The position numbers were made by a program, and so were the translations under genes. Shown one piece after another: positions 1 to 5,966 of a stretch of 9,988 nucleotides of DNA. The notes beneath the pieces were generated by a model. The model was not told where the DNA came from, searched no databases, and saw only the letters and a program-made list of their open reading frames with translations. This DNA comes from JBCBWG01 sp039817205 (GTDB lineage Bacteria > Pseudomonadota > Alphaproteobacteria > Rhizobiales > Hyphomicrobiaceae), in contig JBCBWG010000111.1 of the NCBI GenBank assembly GCA_039817205.1, positions 1 to 9,988 on the forward strand. Direction: 5' to 3'. Positions within the stretch are counted from its first letter, which is position 1. Every line of letters begins with the position of its first letter.

Positions 1-167
1 CGGATGCGACCGGCGCTGACAGTCTCAAGAAAAGCACCGGCGAAGCACAGCCGCCAAAAGTGACAGAGACGCTGCAACGGACCGAGAGTGATGAGCTGAT
101 GGAATTGCGCGGTCAGCTCGCGGATATGCAGCGCAAGATTGAAGCGCTCGCAAGACCGAACCATTAA
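1..167 (+). CDS. phaR: PHA synthesis repressor PhaR-like, C-terminal end only (5' partial)
   Basis: An open frame enters from the left edge (first full codon at position 3) and ends at TAA 165-167, giving the last 54 residues of a protein. The visible part is a polar linker followed by a short heptad-like helix (ELMELRGQLADMQRKIEAL) and a basic end. This linker plus short C-terminal coiled coil is how alphaproteobacterial PhaR proteins usually end; PhaR is a DNA-binding repressor that senses polyhydroxybutyrate and controls phasin and PHA genes. The DNA-binding and PHB/PHA accumulation regulator domains would lie upstream, outside the window, so the name is an inference from the tail alone. 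Another coiled-coil protein is possible. Confidence 0.55.
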   Translation, partial: DATGADSLKKSTGEAQPPKVTETLQRTESDELMELRGQLADMQRKIEALARPNH

Positions 168-275
168 GGCGAGCGAACCAGCAAGCGCCATCGTTCGGTT
201 CCGAACTGTCGGCCCGAGCCCGTTTTCATTGTCTCATTGATTGATCCGTCACGCCCAGGTCGGAAAGCGGCGTTG

Positions 276-304
276 GTTGCAGCTTCCGTTGCGACACCCC
301 ATAT
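276..304 (+). promoter_or_regulatory. Candidate RpoH (sigma-32) promoter of hsp20
   Basis: The word CCCCATAT at 297-304 matches the sigma-32 -10 element (CCCCATNT in E. coli; alphaproteobacterial form CYTATNT). A -35-like GTTG lies at 276-279, 18 bp before CCCATAT. The -35 is imperfect (consensus CTTG). Initiation around 311-313 would give an ~80-nt leader, the size expected for the ROSE-like element that follows. Position in front of a heat-shock chaperone supports it; no transcription data are available. Confidence 0.5.
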
Positions 305-310
305 CTCGAA

Positions 311-391
311 AGTCGGCCGCTCGTGAACGAGGGCTGATGGGCCGAGTTTGGCCCACGTGCGTCGGTCGTCGCTTTTGGAAAGGGCACCTGG
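311..391 (+). promoter_or_regulatory. ROSE-like RNA thermometer in the hsp20 leader
   Basis: Three consecutive hairpins can be drawn by hand. Hairpin 1: 316-334, CTCG/CGAG stem with a TGAA loop plus an outer GCC/GGC. Hairpin 2: 338-355, TGGGCC/GGCCCA with a 6-nt loop. Hairpin 3: 364-388, where GGU, GUC and CUUU on the left pair with AAAG, GGC and ACC on the right, leaving single bulges at C367 and G371 and a UGG loop. The Shine-Dalgarno AAGGG (380-384) is fully inside hairpin 3, and the strand facing it reads UCGCU (369-373), the ROSE signature U(U/C)GCU with its unpaired G. ROSE elements are known to block translation of rhizobial small heat-shock genes until the temperature rises. No folding program was run. 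Confidence 0.72.
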
Positions 392-820
392 ATGACGCGG
401 ATGTCACTCCTATCTCATCCCATGTTTCTCGGTTTCGAGGACATGGAACGGATATTCGAGCGGGCGGGCAAAGCTGGAACCGATGGCTTTCCGCCGTACA
501 ATATCGAACGGATCGCTGGTGGCGAAAGCACGAACGAACGCCTCCGCATCACGCTCGCGGTTGCCGGTTTCGCCCGGCATCAGCTTGAGGTGATCGTCGA
601 AGATCGCCAGCTTGTGATCACCGGTCGACAGGCCGATGACCACGCCGGGGATTACCTCCACCGCGGCATTGCGGCACGGCAGTTCAAGCGGTCTTTCGTG
701 CTCGCCGACGGCATCGAAATCGAGCGCGCGGACCTCTCCAACGGACTGTTGTCGATCGATCTGGTGCGGCACGAGCCGGAAAAGACCGTTCGGACGATCG
801 AGATTACGAGCGGCGGCTGA
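392..820 (+). CDS. Hsp20 / small heat-shock protein (IbpA-like)
   Basis: This 142-residue protein belongs to the alpha-crystallin/Hsp20 family: ATP-independent cytoplasmic chaperones that form oligomers and hold unfolding proteins for later refolding. The N-terminal arm (about 1-35) ends in PPYNIE, typical of the rhizobial IbpA-like class; the alpha-crystallin domain spans about 36-138 and holds the family motif A-x-x-x-N-G-x-L (A113 to L120). The C-terminal tail is short, and a clear I-x-I anchor is not obvious beyond IEI (136-138). The ATG at 392 is preferred over an in-frame ATG at 401 because AAGGG lies 7 nt before it and is sequestered in a ROSE-like hairpin. Expression is probably heat-induced at both transcription (RpoH) and translation. 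DUF1150 lies 260 bp downstream, the usual arrangement in this order. Confidence 0.93.
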   Translation: MTRMSLLSHPMFLGFEDMERIFERAGKAGTDGFPPYNIERIAGGESTNERLRITLAVAGFARHQLEVIVEDRQLVITGRQADDHAGDYLHRGIAARQFKRSFVLADGIEIERADLSNGLLSIDLVRHEPEKTVRTIEITSGG

Positions 821-968
821 CAAAACGTGCCCGCCCGGACACACCCGGCAACCGCGAATCATCAGAGCCTGTCCACAGTGTGCGAATTGCGCGCTACGCT
901 CATGCTGCAGCGCACAGGTTCCGGCGTTTCCGCACCCAGAGATCAACTGATGGAAGGTCTGAAGCGAA

Positions 969-996
969 CTTGCTTTGGGTTTGTAACCGCTAATTT
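969..996 (+). promoter_or_regulatory. Candidate RpoH-type promoter of the DUF1150 gene
   Basis: CTTG at 969-972 is followed after exactly 17 bp by CTAATTT at 990-996. This fits the alphaproteobacterial RpoH consensus CTTG-N17/18-CYTATNT except for one -10 base. Transcription would start near 1003, about 78 nt before the likely start codon at 1081. It suggests that the DUF1150 gene is heat-induced on its own as well as by read-through from hsp20. The match is short and was found by eye. Confidence 0.4.
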
Positions 997-1080
997 GATC
1001 GATCGAAATTGTAGAGCGCCATAGCCCAGCCCATTAGCTGAGCGATTGTATGGGTCGCCGCTCTGGATATGGAGAAAGCC

Positions 1081-1371
1081 ATGTCAGTCGTGAAAAGCAT
1101 CAGCCCCGAAATCGAGGACCAATGCGATATGTTTGCTCTGATCAGCAAAGAAGAACTCGCGGAACTTGGCAATGACGAGTGGGCCTATATTCGCGAGATG
1201 ACCGCCGATGAAGCGTGCGAGGCGTTCCCGACGATCGAGGGTTTACCGGCAAACACCAATCTCTTTGCCTTGCACGCGGCGGATGGACGACCACTTGCGC
1301 TGACCGACGACAGGGGTGCTGCGATCGAACACGCCATCAGCGATGAGCTGGAGATCGCGACGCTTCACTGA
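1081..1371 (+). CDS. DUF1150 family protein
   Basis: A 96-residue protein with the DUF1150 (BQ00720-type) pattern: an N-terminal LISKEELAELG followed by a Y-I/V-x-x-M segment, a central LFALHAADGRPLALTDDR core, and the ending ELEIATLH close to the family's usual ELxTVSxH. The family is small, alphaproteobacterial, very often next to Hsp20 genes, and has no established biochemical function; a role with the chaperone is inferred only from this pairing. An in-frame ATG exists at 1069, but GGAG (1071-1074) lies 6 nt before the ATG at 1081 and overlaps the earlier start, so 1081 is the better choice. No signal peptide or membrane segment is visible, so it is probably cytoplasmic. A strong terminator follows 50 bp after the stop. 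Confidence 0.88.
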   Translation: MSVVKSISPEIEDQCDMFALISKEELAELGNDEWAYIREMTADEACEAFPTIEGLPANTNLFALHAADGRPLALTDDRGAAIEHAISDELEIATLH

Positions 1372-1422
1372 TCGTGTTGGCACGACCGTTCGGTTGATGG
1401 CGAACAAATAACTCAAGCTTTC

Positions 1423-1455
1423 GGCCGCTTCATCACCGAAGCGGCCTTTCTTTTT
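1423..1455 (+). terminator. Rho-independent terminator after the hsp20-DUF1150 block
   Basis: A perfect 9-bp GC-rich stem GGCCGCTTC (1423-1431) / GAAGCGGCC (1438-1446) encloses a 6-nt loop and is followed by TTTCTTTTT (1447-1455). It lies 51 bp after the DUF1150 stop and just before the end of the convergent pip gene. There is no T-run on the other side, so it probably works only for the + strand. Confidence 0.9.
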
Positions 1456-1461
1456 GTCGCC

Positions 1462-2448
1462 TCAGGTCTCTCGCATTCGGTTCGTCGTCTCGACGAGATG
1501 GTGGATGATCCCGGGCTCGCTCATCGCGTGCCCAGCATCGGGCACCAGCGTGAGGCCGGCCTCGGGAAACGCCTGCTTCAGGTCCCAGGCATTCCGTGGC
1601 GGTGTTATGACATCGAACCGACCATGCACGATCTGGCAGGGGATGCGCCGCACCTTGTCAATGTTTGCGATGATGTGGTCGTCATCGCCAAAAAAACCGC
1701 GATTAATGAAATAGTGGCACTCAATGCGTGCGAACGCGCGGGCGTATTGGTTGGATGCGAACGCGCGGATACGGGCTTCACTGGCTCTGACGGACAGTGT
1801 TGTGCCTTCCCACACACTCCAGGCGCGCGCGGCGGCCAATTGCACATTCGGATCCATGTCCGTCAGTCGCCGGTGATAGGCGGCGATCAGATCATGACGC
1901 TCGTCGGCGGGGATCTGTGAGATGAATGCGGCAAACGCATCTGGGAATAGCCAGTTACAGCCATCCTTGTAGAACCAGTCGATTTCGCGCTGCCGTAAAA
2001 GGAAGATCCCGCGCAGGACCAAACCGCTGACACGCTCGGGATGCTCGATCGCATACGTCAGCGCGAGCGTCGATCCCCATGAGCCGCCGAAGAGCTGCCA
2101 AGTATCGACCTCGAGAGTTTCGCGTAAAAGCTCCATGTCGCGCACCAGATGCCAGGTCGTGTTGGCCTCGAGGGACGCGTTCGGCGTGGAGCGGCCGCAA
2201 CCGCGCTGATCGAAGAGAATAACCCGGTAGTGTGCTGGGTCATGGTAGCGGCGCATGAGCGGGCTACAGCCGCCGCCGGGGCCACCGTGGATGATCAACA
2301 CCGGCTGGCCTGACGGGTTCCCGCACTGCTCGTAATACACCGAGTGCCCATCGCCGACGTCCAGACGACCGGTCATGTATGGCTCAAGCGCTGGAAACAG
2401 CATAACGCCAGCTGCCGAAGTCGGGCCTATGCCGTCTGATGTTTGCAT
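1462..2448 (-). CDS. pip: Proline iminopeptidase (alpha/beta hydrolase, peptidase S33)
   Basis: This cytoplasmic serine exopeptidase of family S33 would release N-terminal proline from peptides. Numbered from the ATG at 2448 (328 residues), it shows the family core: the LDVGDGHSVYYEQCGNP strand (29-45), oxyanion loop HGGPGGG (54-60), DQRGCGRSTP (80-89), the nucleophile elbow GGSWGS with S123, and the acid and base in GRFD (D279) and DAGH (H307), so the catalytic triad is complete. The frame stays open up to a GTG at 2562 (366 residues), but family members usually have about 310-325 residues, the extra N-terminus does not resemble the family, and AAGG lies 4 nt before the ATG at 2448. Another possible start is the ATG at 2403, directly before LFPALEPY. 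It converges on the hsp20-DUF1150 block and stands 185 bp downstream of the symporter gene, so it is probably a separate transcription unit. Confidence 0.93.
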   Translation of the reverse strand: MQTSDGIGPTSAAGVMLFPALEPYMTGRLDVGDGHSVYYEQCGNPSGQPVLIIHGGPGGGCSPLMRRYHDPAHYRVILFDQRGCGRSTPNASLEANTTWHLVRDMELLRETLEVDTWQLFGGSWGSTLALTYAIEHPERVSGLVLRGIFLLRQREIDWFYKDGCNWLFPDAFAAFISQIPADERHDLIAAYHRRLTDMDPNVQLAAARAWSVWEGTTLSVRASEARIRAFASNQYARAFARIECHYFINRGFFGDDDHIIANIDKVRRIPCQIVHGRFDVITPPRNAWDLKQAFPEAGLTLVPDAGHAMSEPGIIHHLVETTNRMRET

Positions 2449-2488
2449 CAATCCTTGCTCGGTTGGTTGAACGGCCAGCGAAGCCAAA

Positions 2489-2505
2489 CGTATGCCGTGC
2501 ATACG
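2489..2505. promoter_or_regulatory. Operator-like perfect inverted repeat upstream of pip
   Basis: CGTATGC and GCATACG form perfect 7-bp arms around a 3-bp centre (cgt). The site is 41 bp upstream of the preferred pip start codon on the minus strand, where a repressor or activator could bind. The 3-nt spacer suits a dimer-binding site better than an RNA hairpin. No regulator can be assigned. If pip really begins at the GTG at 2562 the site would be inside coding sequence. Confidence 0.4.
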
Positions 2506-2633
2506 GCGAACATTCGGATGCGATGGACAGTCGGGCCGCGACTGGGCAATGTCTAGGTTCACGGGCGAAAAAGTCCCGGCTGCCGTCCTTTGTTTTCACG
2601 AGGCCGGTCGTAAGGAGTGATACTGGCGCCCCG

Positions 2634-4481
2634 TCACGAGTCGTGACTGTCCCGCAGCCGAAGCAGCCGCATCTCCCGATCGTAAATCGTCTCGCCGCCC
2701 GGAATGCGCATATCTCGCACATGTTCGATCGCAACGCGCGCGGGCCGACCAACAAACTGATTGGTGAGGAATGCCGCCACGATTGCTGTCAAAACGCCCG
2801 CCAGACCAGCGCTCACAACCGGCAGCGCCAACACATTGTTTTCAATCGCAACAACCAAAACCAGCGCAGTTGCAAACCCGGCACTCAACGCCGCTAGCGC
2901 TGAAATCGTTGTGAAGCGCTTGTACCAAATGGCCAGCAACGTGAGCGGAAACGCCGTTGCCGCCGATAGCACCAAGGCCCAAAGAAGCATCCGCAACGGA
3001 TCGCTCGTTGCAGCGGAGACCGTCAAAACTGCGAGCGTCAGCGTCGCAGCAACCGCAACTCGAAAGAGAAACATACGCAGCGTCGCCCTGGGCGGCTCCC
3101 AGGTCATCCCGAGCAGCACATCCTCACTCAGCATGGAGGACATCGCCTGAGCCGTGGCCGTTGCAGCTGTCAGCGCGGCCGCGAGTGCACCGGCGTAGGC
3201 GAGGTAGGTCACAATATCAGAGAGGCCCAACGCGGCGGGCAGCGCGAACAACACCGCATCGCGATGCACTGAAACGGCGGCCGCTGGAAGCTGTGGCAGG
3301 TTTGTCGAAGCTGCGGCCAGCCCCGTGCGCTCCAGCTCAGAAAACCAGTCTGGGAGGTCACCCGGGCCTTGCCCAACGATGTCCTGGAGCACGATCACGC
3401 GCAAGAAAACGGCAGCGGCCGACGTCGTCAGCATAACAAGCGCGAAGACAAGAACAGCCCAACTCAGAGACTTTCGCGCCGCGTGCACGGTTTGTGTCGT
3501 TGCACATCGCGGCAACAACCAGGGTGCAGCCGCGAGCCCAGCCAGGACTGTGGCAATGGTGATCAGGAAACTTGTCGGCCCAATCGATGTGAACGGTTCT
3601 GCCAACCGCTCGGTCAAAGCCGCGCGCTCATTTCCAGTGATTTCAAATGCAAATGGGGCTGCATGAATTGGTCCTTGCCCCCCGCGTGGCACGGCGGCCG
3701 ACGCCTCTAAAGCGGACACGGCTTGGAGTGTTGGTCCAAGGCTGAGCTGGGGAACGGGGAGATTGGTCAGCCAAATTCCAGCGAGGCCGACAACCATCAA
3801 CACCGACATCAACAGGGCGATCGTTTGAGCGGCCCCCGCCCAGGTCGCCGATCGGATACCGCCCGAAAGCAGACACACGGCGACGCATCCGGCGAGCGCT
3901 GCCAACATCCAGCGTTCGTTGGAGCCCGTGAGTTGTCGCGCCACCCACGTCGCGAGGCTCAACTCGGCCACAAGCAGCAGGAACGTCGGGACGAGGAAGA
4001 CGGCGGCGGCAACGACACGAACCAGACGCGACTGAAGGCGGCGGCCGATGAAACTCGGCAGAGTGTGCGCGCCGAATTTACGGATGTAGGGCGCAAACAG
4101 AATGCCCGCGCAGACAAGGCCCGCGACGCCACCAATGACAAATGCCCAGGCATCGAAACCGTCGGCGAAAAATAGGCCGGTGACCGAAACAACGAAGACG
4201 CCACCGAGCGCCGCGGTTCCCATCACAGCACCATTATAGACCGCTGGAACGCGGCGGCCTGACGCGAGACACTCCTGCGGATCAAGCGTCGCCGTCGCAG
4301 CCCCAAGCGCTGCGTAGAGCAGCAATGGGACCAACAAGCAGACAAACGTCAGGATATCGGCGCGCGCGCCGAGCTGAGCGAACACCAAGGCGAGGATAAA
4401 CAGTGCGACGAATAGGCTCGCAAAGATGCCGAAGTAGGCCCCGAGCTTGGGGTTTGTGCGGCGTGCCGTCGTCAGGCTCAT
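2634..4481 (-). CDS. Sodium:solute symporter, VC_2705-type (SSS family), large subunit
   Basis: A 615-residue, very hydrophobic inner-membrane protein with roughly a dozen membrane helices (first about 13-37, last about 552-575). It has the SSF signature region FAPYIRKFGAHTLPSFIGRR (129-148) and a typical LPR-x-x-TT-x-x-V-x-x-AR-x-S stretch (323-340). The polar tail RIPGGETIYDREMRLL matches the VC_2705 subfamily, which works with a small DUF4212 subunit. Family knowledge suggests Na+-driven uptake of a small carboxylate; acetate is plausible because ActP is related, but the substrate cannot be read from sequence. The insert at about 245-300 is variable in the family. GAGG lies 7 nt before the ATG. 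It is 72 bp downstream of the DUF4212 gene and probably co-transcribed with it. Confidence 0.87.
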   Translation of the reverse strand: MSLTTARRTNPKLGAYFGIFASLFVALFILALVFAQLGARADILTFVCLLVPLLLYAALGAATATLDPQECLASGRRVPAVYNGAVMGTAALGGVFVVSVTGLFFADGFDAWAFVIGGVAGLVCAGILFAPYIRKFGAHTLPSFIGRRLQSRLVRVVAAAVFLVPTFLLLVAELSLATWVARQLTGSNERWMLAALAGCVAVCLLSGGIRSATWAGAAQTIALLMSVLMVVGLAGIWLTNLPVPQLSLGPTLQAVSALEASAAVPRGGQGPIHAAPFAFEITGNERAALTERLAEPFTSIGPTSFLITIATVLAGLAAAPWLLPRCATTQTVHAARKSLSWAVLVFALVMLTTSAAAVFLRVIVLQDIVGQGPGDLPDWFSELERTGLAAASTNLPQLPAAAVSVHRDAVLFALPAALGLSDIVTYLAYAGALAAALTAATATAQAMSSMLSEDVLLGMTWEPPRATLRMFLFRVAVAATLTLAVLTVSAATSDPLRMLLWALVLSAATAFPLTLLAIWYKRFTTISALAALSAGFATALVLVVAIENNVLALPVVSAGLAGVLTAIVAAFLTNQFVGRPARVAIEHVRDMRIPGGETIYDREMRLLRLRDSHDS

Positions 4482-4553
4482 GCGTTCGCCTCGGCATCAC
4501 GGTCGACCAAACAACGACCTGCGAATTGACGCTGCATCGCAGACCCGTTGACG

Positions 4554-4814
4554 TCACGCATCCTCATGCGCCCCGTGCCAGCGATCCACCGCATCCTGCC
4601 GGTTGACGAAACTTGCGATCGTGAAAAGGGCAATCGACAGCAGCCCTGGACCAACGAGAAAATAGCCCAGCGGAAACCCGAGAAATGTGTTCGAGTTCAA
4701 TACGTTGGCATAGACCGGCAAGAGGAATATCGCGATCAGGAACGGCAACAGGCTGGCCATCATTTGCCACTTCGTATGCTGCCAATAGGGCTTCCGCTCA
4801 CGATGCTCGATCAC
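4554..4814 (-). CDS. DUF4212 small membrane subunit of the sodium:solute symporter
   Basis: An 86-residue membrane protein with a basic N-terminus containing the characteristic YW, a first helix at about 19-37 (LLPFLIAIFLLPVYANVL), a GFPLGYFL connector typical of DUF4212, a second helix at about 51-70 and a polar end. DUF4212 proteins are the small partners encoded just before VC_2705-type symporters, which is the case here. Two GTG starts are possible: 4832 (92 residues) and 4814. The purine-rich GGAGAGAG lies inside the first six codons of the longer version and is well placed to serve as ribosome binding site for 4814, so the shorter form is preferred. No ATG fits. The gene leads the symporter operon and is divergent from the response regulator. 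Confidence 0.82.
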   Translation of the reverse strand: MIEHRERKPYWQHTKWQMMASLLPFLIAIFLLPVYANVLNSNTFLGFPLGYFLVGPGLLSIALFTIASFVNRQDAVDRWHGAHEDA

Positions 4815-4866
4815 GTTGTTTTCTCTCTCCACGATTAATGGCGCTTACACTCTCACCAAAACGAAC

Positions 4867-5008
4867 GGCGCGTCGACCGACATACCATTTGTCGCGCCGG
4901 AATGTGTCTCCACGTTGGAACGCGCCACGTAAACCTGCGATCGCCGGGGGTTTTCGGCGGTTTTTCCGCGCAACACCTCGGCAAGCAGTTGATACGACAG
5001 CACTTGCC
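4867..5008. promoter_or_regulatory. Divergent regulatory region with inverted repeats
   Basis: The 281 bp between the DUF4212 start and the regulator start hold symmetric words. GGCGCG occurs at 4867-4872 and its complement CGCGCC at 4893-4898 and 4921-4926, centres 26 and 28 bp apart. GGCAAG (4980-4985) and CTTGCC (5003-5008) form another inverted pair. There is also a short hairpin CGCCG/CGGCG (4942-4959) followed by five T, which resembles a weak terminator or attenuator on the + strand. Divergent promoters must be here, but no convincing -35/-10 pair was found. Which, if any, of these words bind the adjacent response regulator is unknown. Confidence 0.3.
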
Positions 5009-5095
5009 CCGGCGGTACAGACCCTGCTTTAGTTTAGAGCGCTGGTGCGACGCCACGTCTCGCTACGCCATAAGAACATTTGGGAGACAAATTCG

Positions 5096-5761
5096 ATGGC
5101 TGAGACCCGCGTACTGATCGTGGACGATCATCCCCTGTTTCGCGGTGCCCTGAACAACGCGCTCAGCAGCGGCGAACGCCAGATGGAGATTGTCGAGCTT
5201 GGCACGCTTGATGAGCTCAGCACGTCGCTTGAGGCCAACTCGAACGTCGACCTAATCCTGCTGGACCTGTCCATGCCGGGGGTCCAGGGCTTCTCAGGCC
5301 TCTTATATCTGCGCGCGCAGCATCCGGAAATTCCGGTGGTTATCGTCTCGGCAACGGAAGACGCCAATGTTATTCGTCGCGCGATCGATTTCGGTGCCTC
5401 TGGATTCGTTCCTAAATCTCAGCCGATCAATTCGATCCGGCTTGCGGTCGACAAGGTTCTAAACGGCGAAATCTGGACGCCGAGCGATCTCGCTTCGATG
5501 CCGGCCGATGATGACACCGTAGACCTCGTGCGCCGGCTCTCAACGCTGACGCCTCAGCAAGTCCGCGTTTTGATGATGCTTGGCGAGGGTCTGCTCAATA
5601 AACAGATCGCCTACAAGCTTGGCGTGTCGGAAGCGACCATCAAGGCGCATGTTTCCGCGATCTTGCAGAAGCTTGGTGTCGATAGCCGTACGCAGGCCGT
5701 CATCGCCGTTAACAAAATCGATGCAGCGCAGTGGCGCGCACCGAGCCCGGTCAGCTCGTAA
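5096..5761 (+). CDS. LuxR/NarL-family response regulator (CrbR/ErdR-like)
   Basis: A 221-residue two-component response regulator. The receiver domain (about 4-122) has the acidic pair D10-D11, phosphoacceptor D57 in LLDLSMPG, S85 and K107, so it should be phosphorylatable. The LuxR/GerE helix-turn-helix (about 151-205) includes LTPQQ, NKQIAYKLGVSEATIKAHVSAIL and KLGV. The close agreement of the segments VVIVSA, NKQIAYKL and TIKAHVSAIL points to the CrbR/ErdR branch, whose members control acetate assimilation (acs) in Vibrio and ethanol/acetate metabolism in Pseudomonas. The ATG at 5096 follows GGGAGA (5082-5087) by 8 nt. It is divergent from the DUF4212-symporter operon, a likely target. No histidine kinase is in the window. 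Branch and target are inferences. Confidence 0.9.
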   Translation: MAETRVLIVDDHPLFRGALNNALSSGERQMEIVELGTLDELSTSLEANSNVDLILLDLSMPGVQGFSGLLYLRAQHPEIPVVIVSATEDANVIRRAIDFGASGFVPKSQPINSIRLAVDKVLNGEIWTPSDLASMPADDDTVDLVRRLSTLTPQQVRVLMMLGEGLLNKQIAYKLGVSEATIKAHVSAILQKLGVDSRTQAVIAVNKIDAAQWRAPSPVSS

Positions 5762-5840
5762 GCACGGAAGTCTCGCGATCGTTGATCGAGCCGATGGAGC
5801 TGTCCGCGTCACGGCGGACGCTCGTTCGGGCTTGCGCAAT

Positions 5841-5912
5841 CACTCACCTAGGCACTGGCTCCGTAATTCGCCCGGGCACTCACCCTTGCACTGGGCCCGT
5901 AACTGGCCCGGC
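5841..5912. repeat. 36-bp imperfect tandem repeat, two units
   Basis: Units 5841-5876 and 5877-5912 agree at 28 of 36 positions; both begin CACTCACC, share GCACTGG and CCGTAA, and end in GCCCGG. They lie between the convergent response-regulator and ispG genes. The second unit can also fold as GGGCC (5893-5897) / GGCCC (5905-5909) with a 7-nt loop. The period is a multiple of three and one + strand frame is open through both units, but no start or family was recognised. Confidence 0.6.
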
Positions 5913-5940
5913 CATTCCGCTTAAGGCCGAGCCAGAAGAT

Positions 5941-5966
5941 TGACCCGGAAAACCGTGCCCGGGTCA
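5941..5966 (-). terminator. Possible weak terminator hairpin at the end of ispG
   Basis: TGACCCGG (5941-5948) and CCGGGTCA (5959-5966) form a perfect 8-bp stem with a 10-nt loop that overlaps the ispG stop codon (5964-5966). There is no real T-run after it on the minus strand, so if it terminates it is inefficient or factor-assisted; it may instead protect the mRNA 3' end. Confidence 0.35.

Noticed and set aside
1003..1080. A second ROSE-like thermometer before DUF1150
   Set aside because: Only a 3-bp CTC/GAG pairing covers its Shine-Dalgarno and there is no UYGCU motif in the right place.
2449..2562. N-terminal extension of proline iminopeptidase from the GTG at 2562
   Set aside because: It exceeds the usual family length, has no clear Shine-Dalgarno, carries the palindrome, and the ATG at 2448 is better supported.
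2633..2647. Palindrome GTCACGA-g-TCGTGAC at the symporter stop codon as a terminator
   Set aside because: The loop is too small for the full stem and no T-run follows on the minus strand; it also encodes the last residues of the protein.
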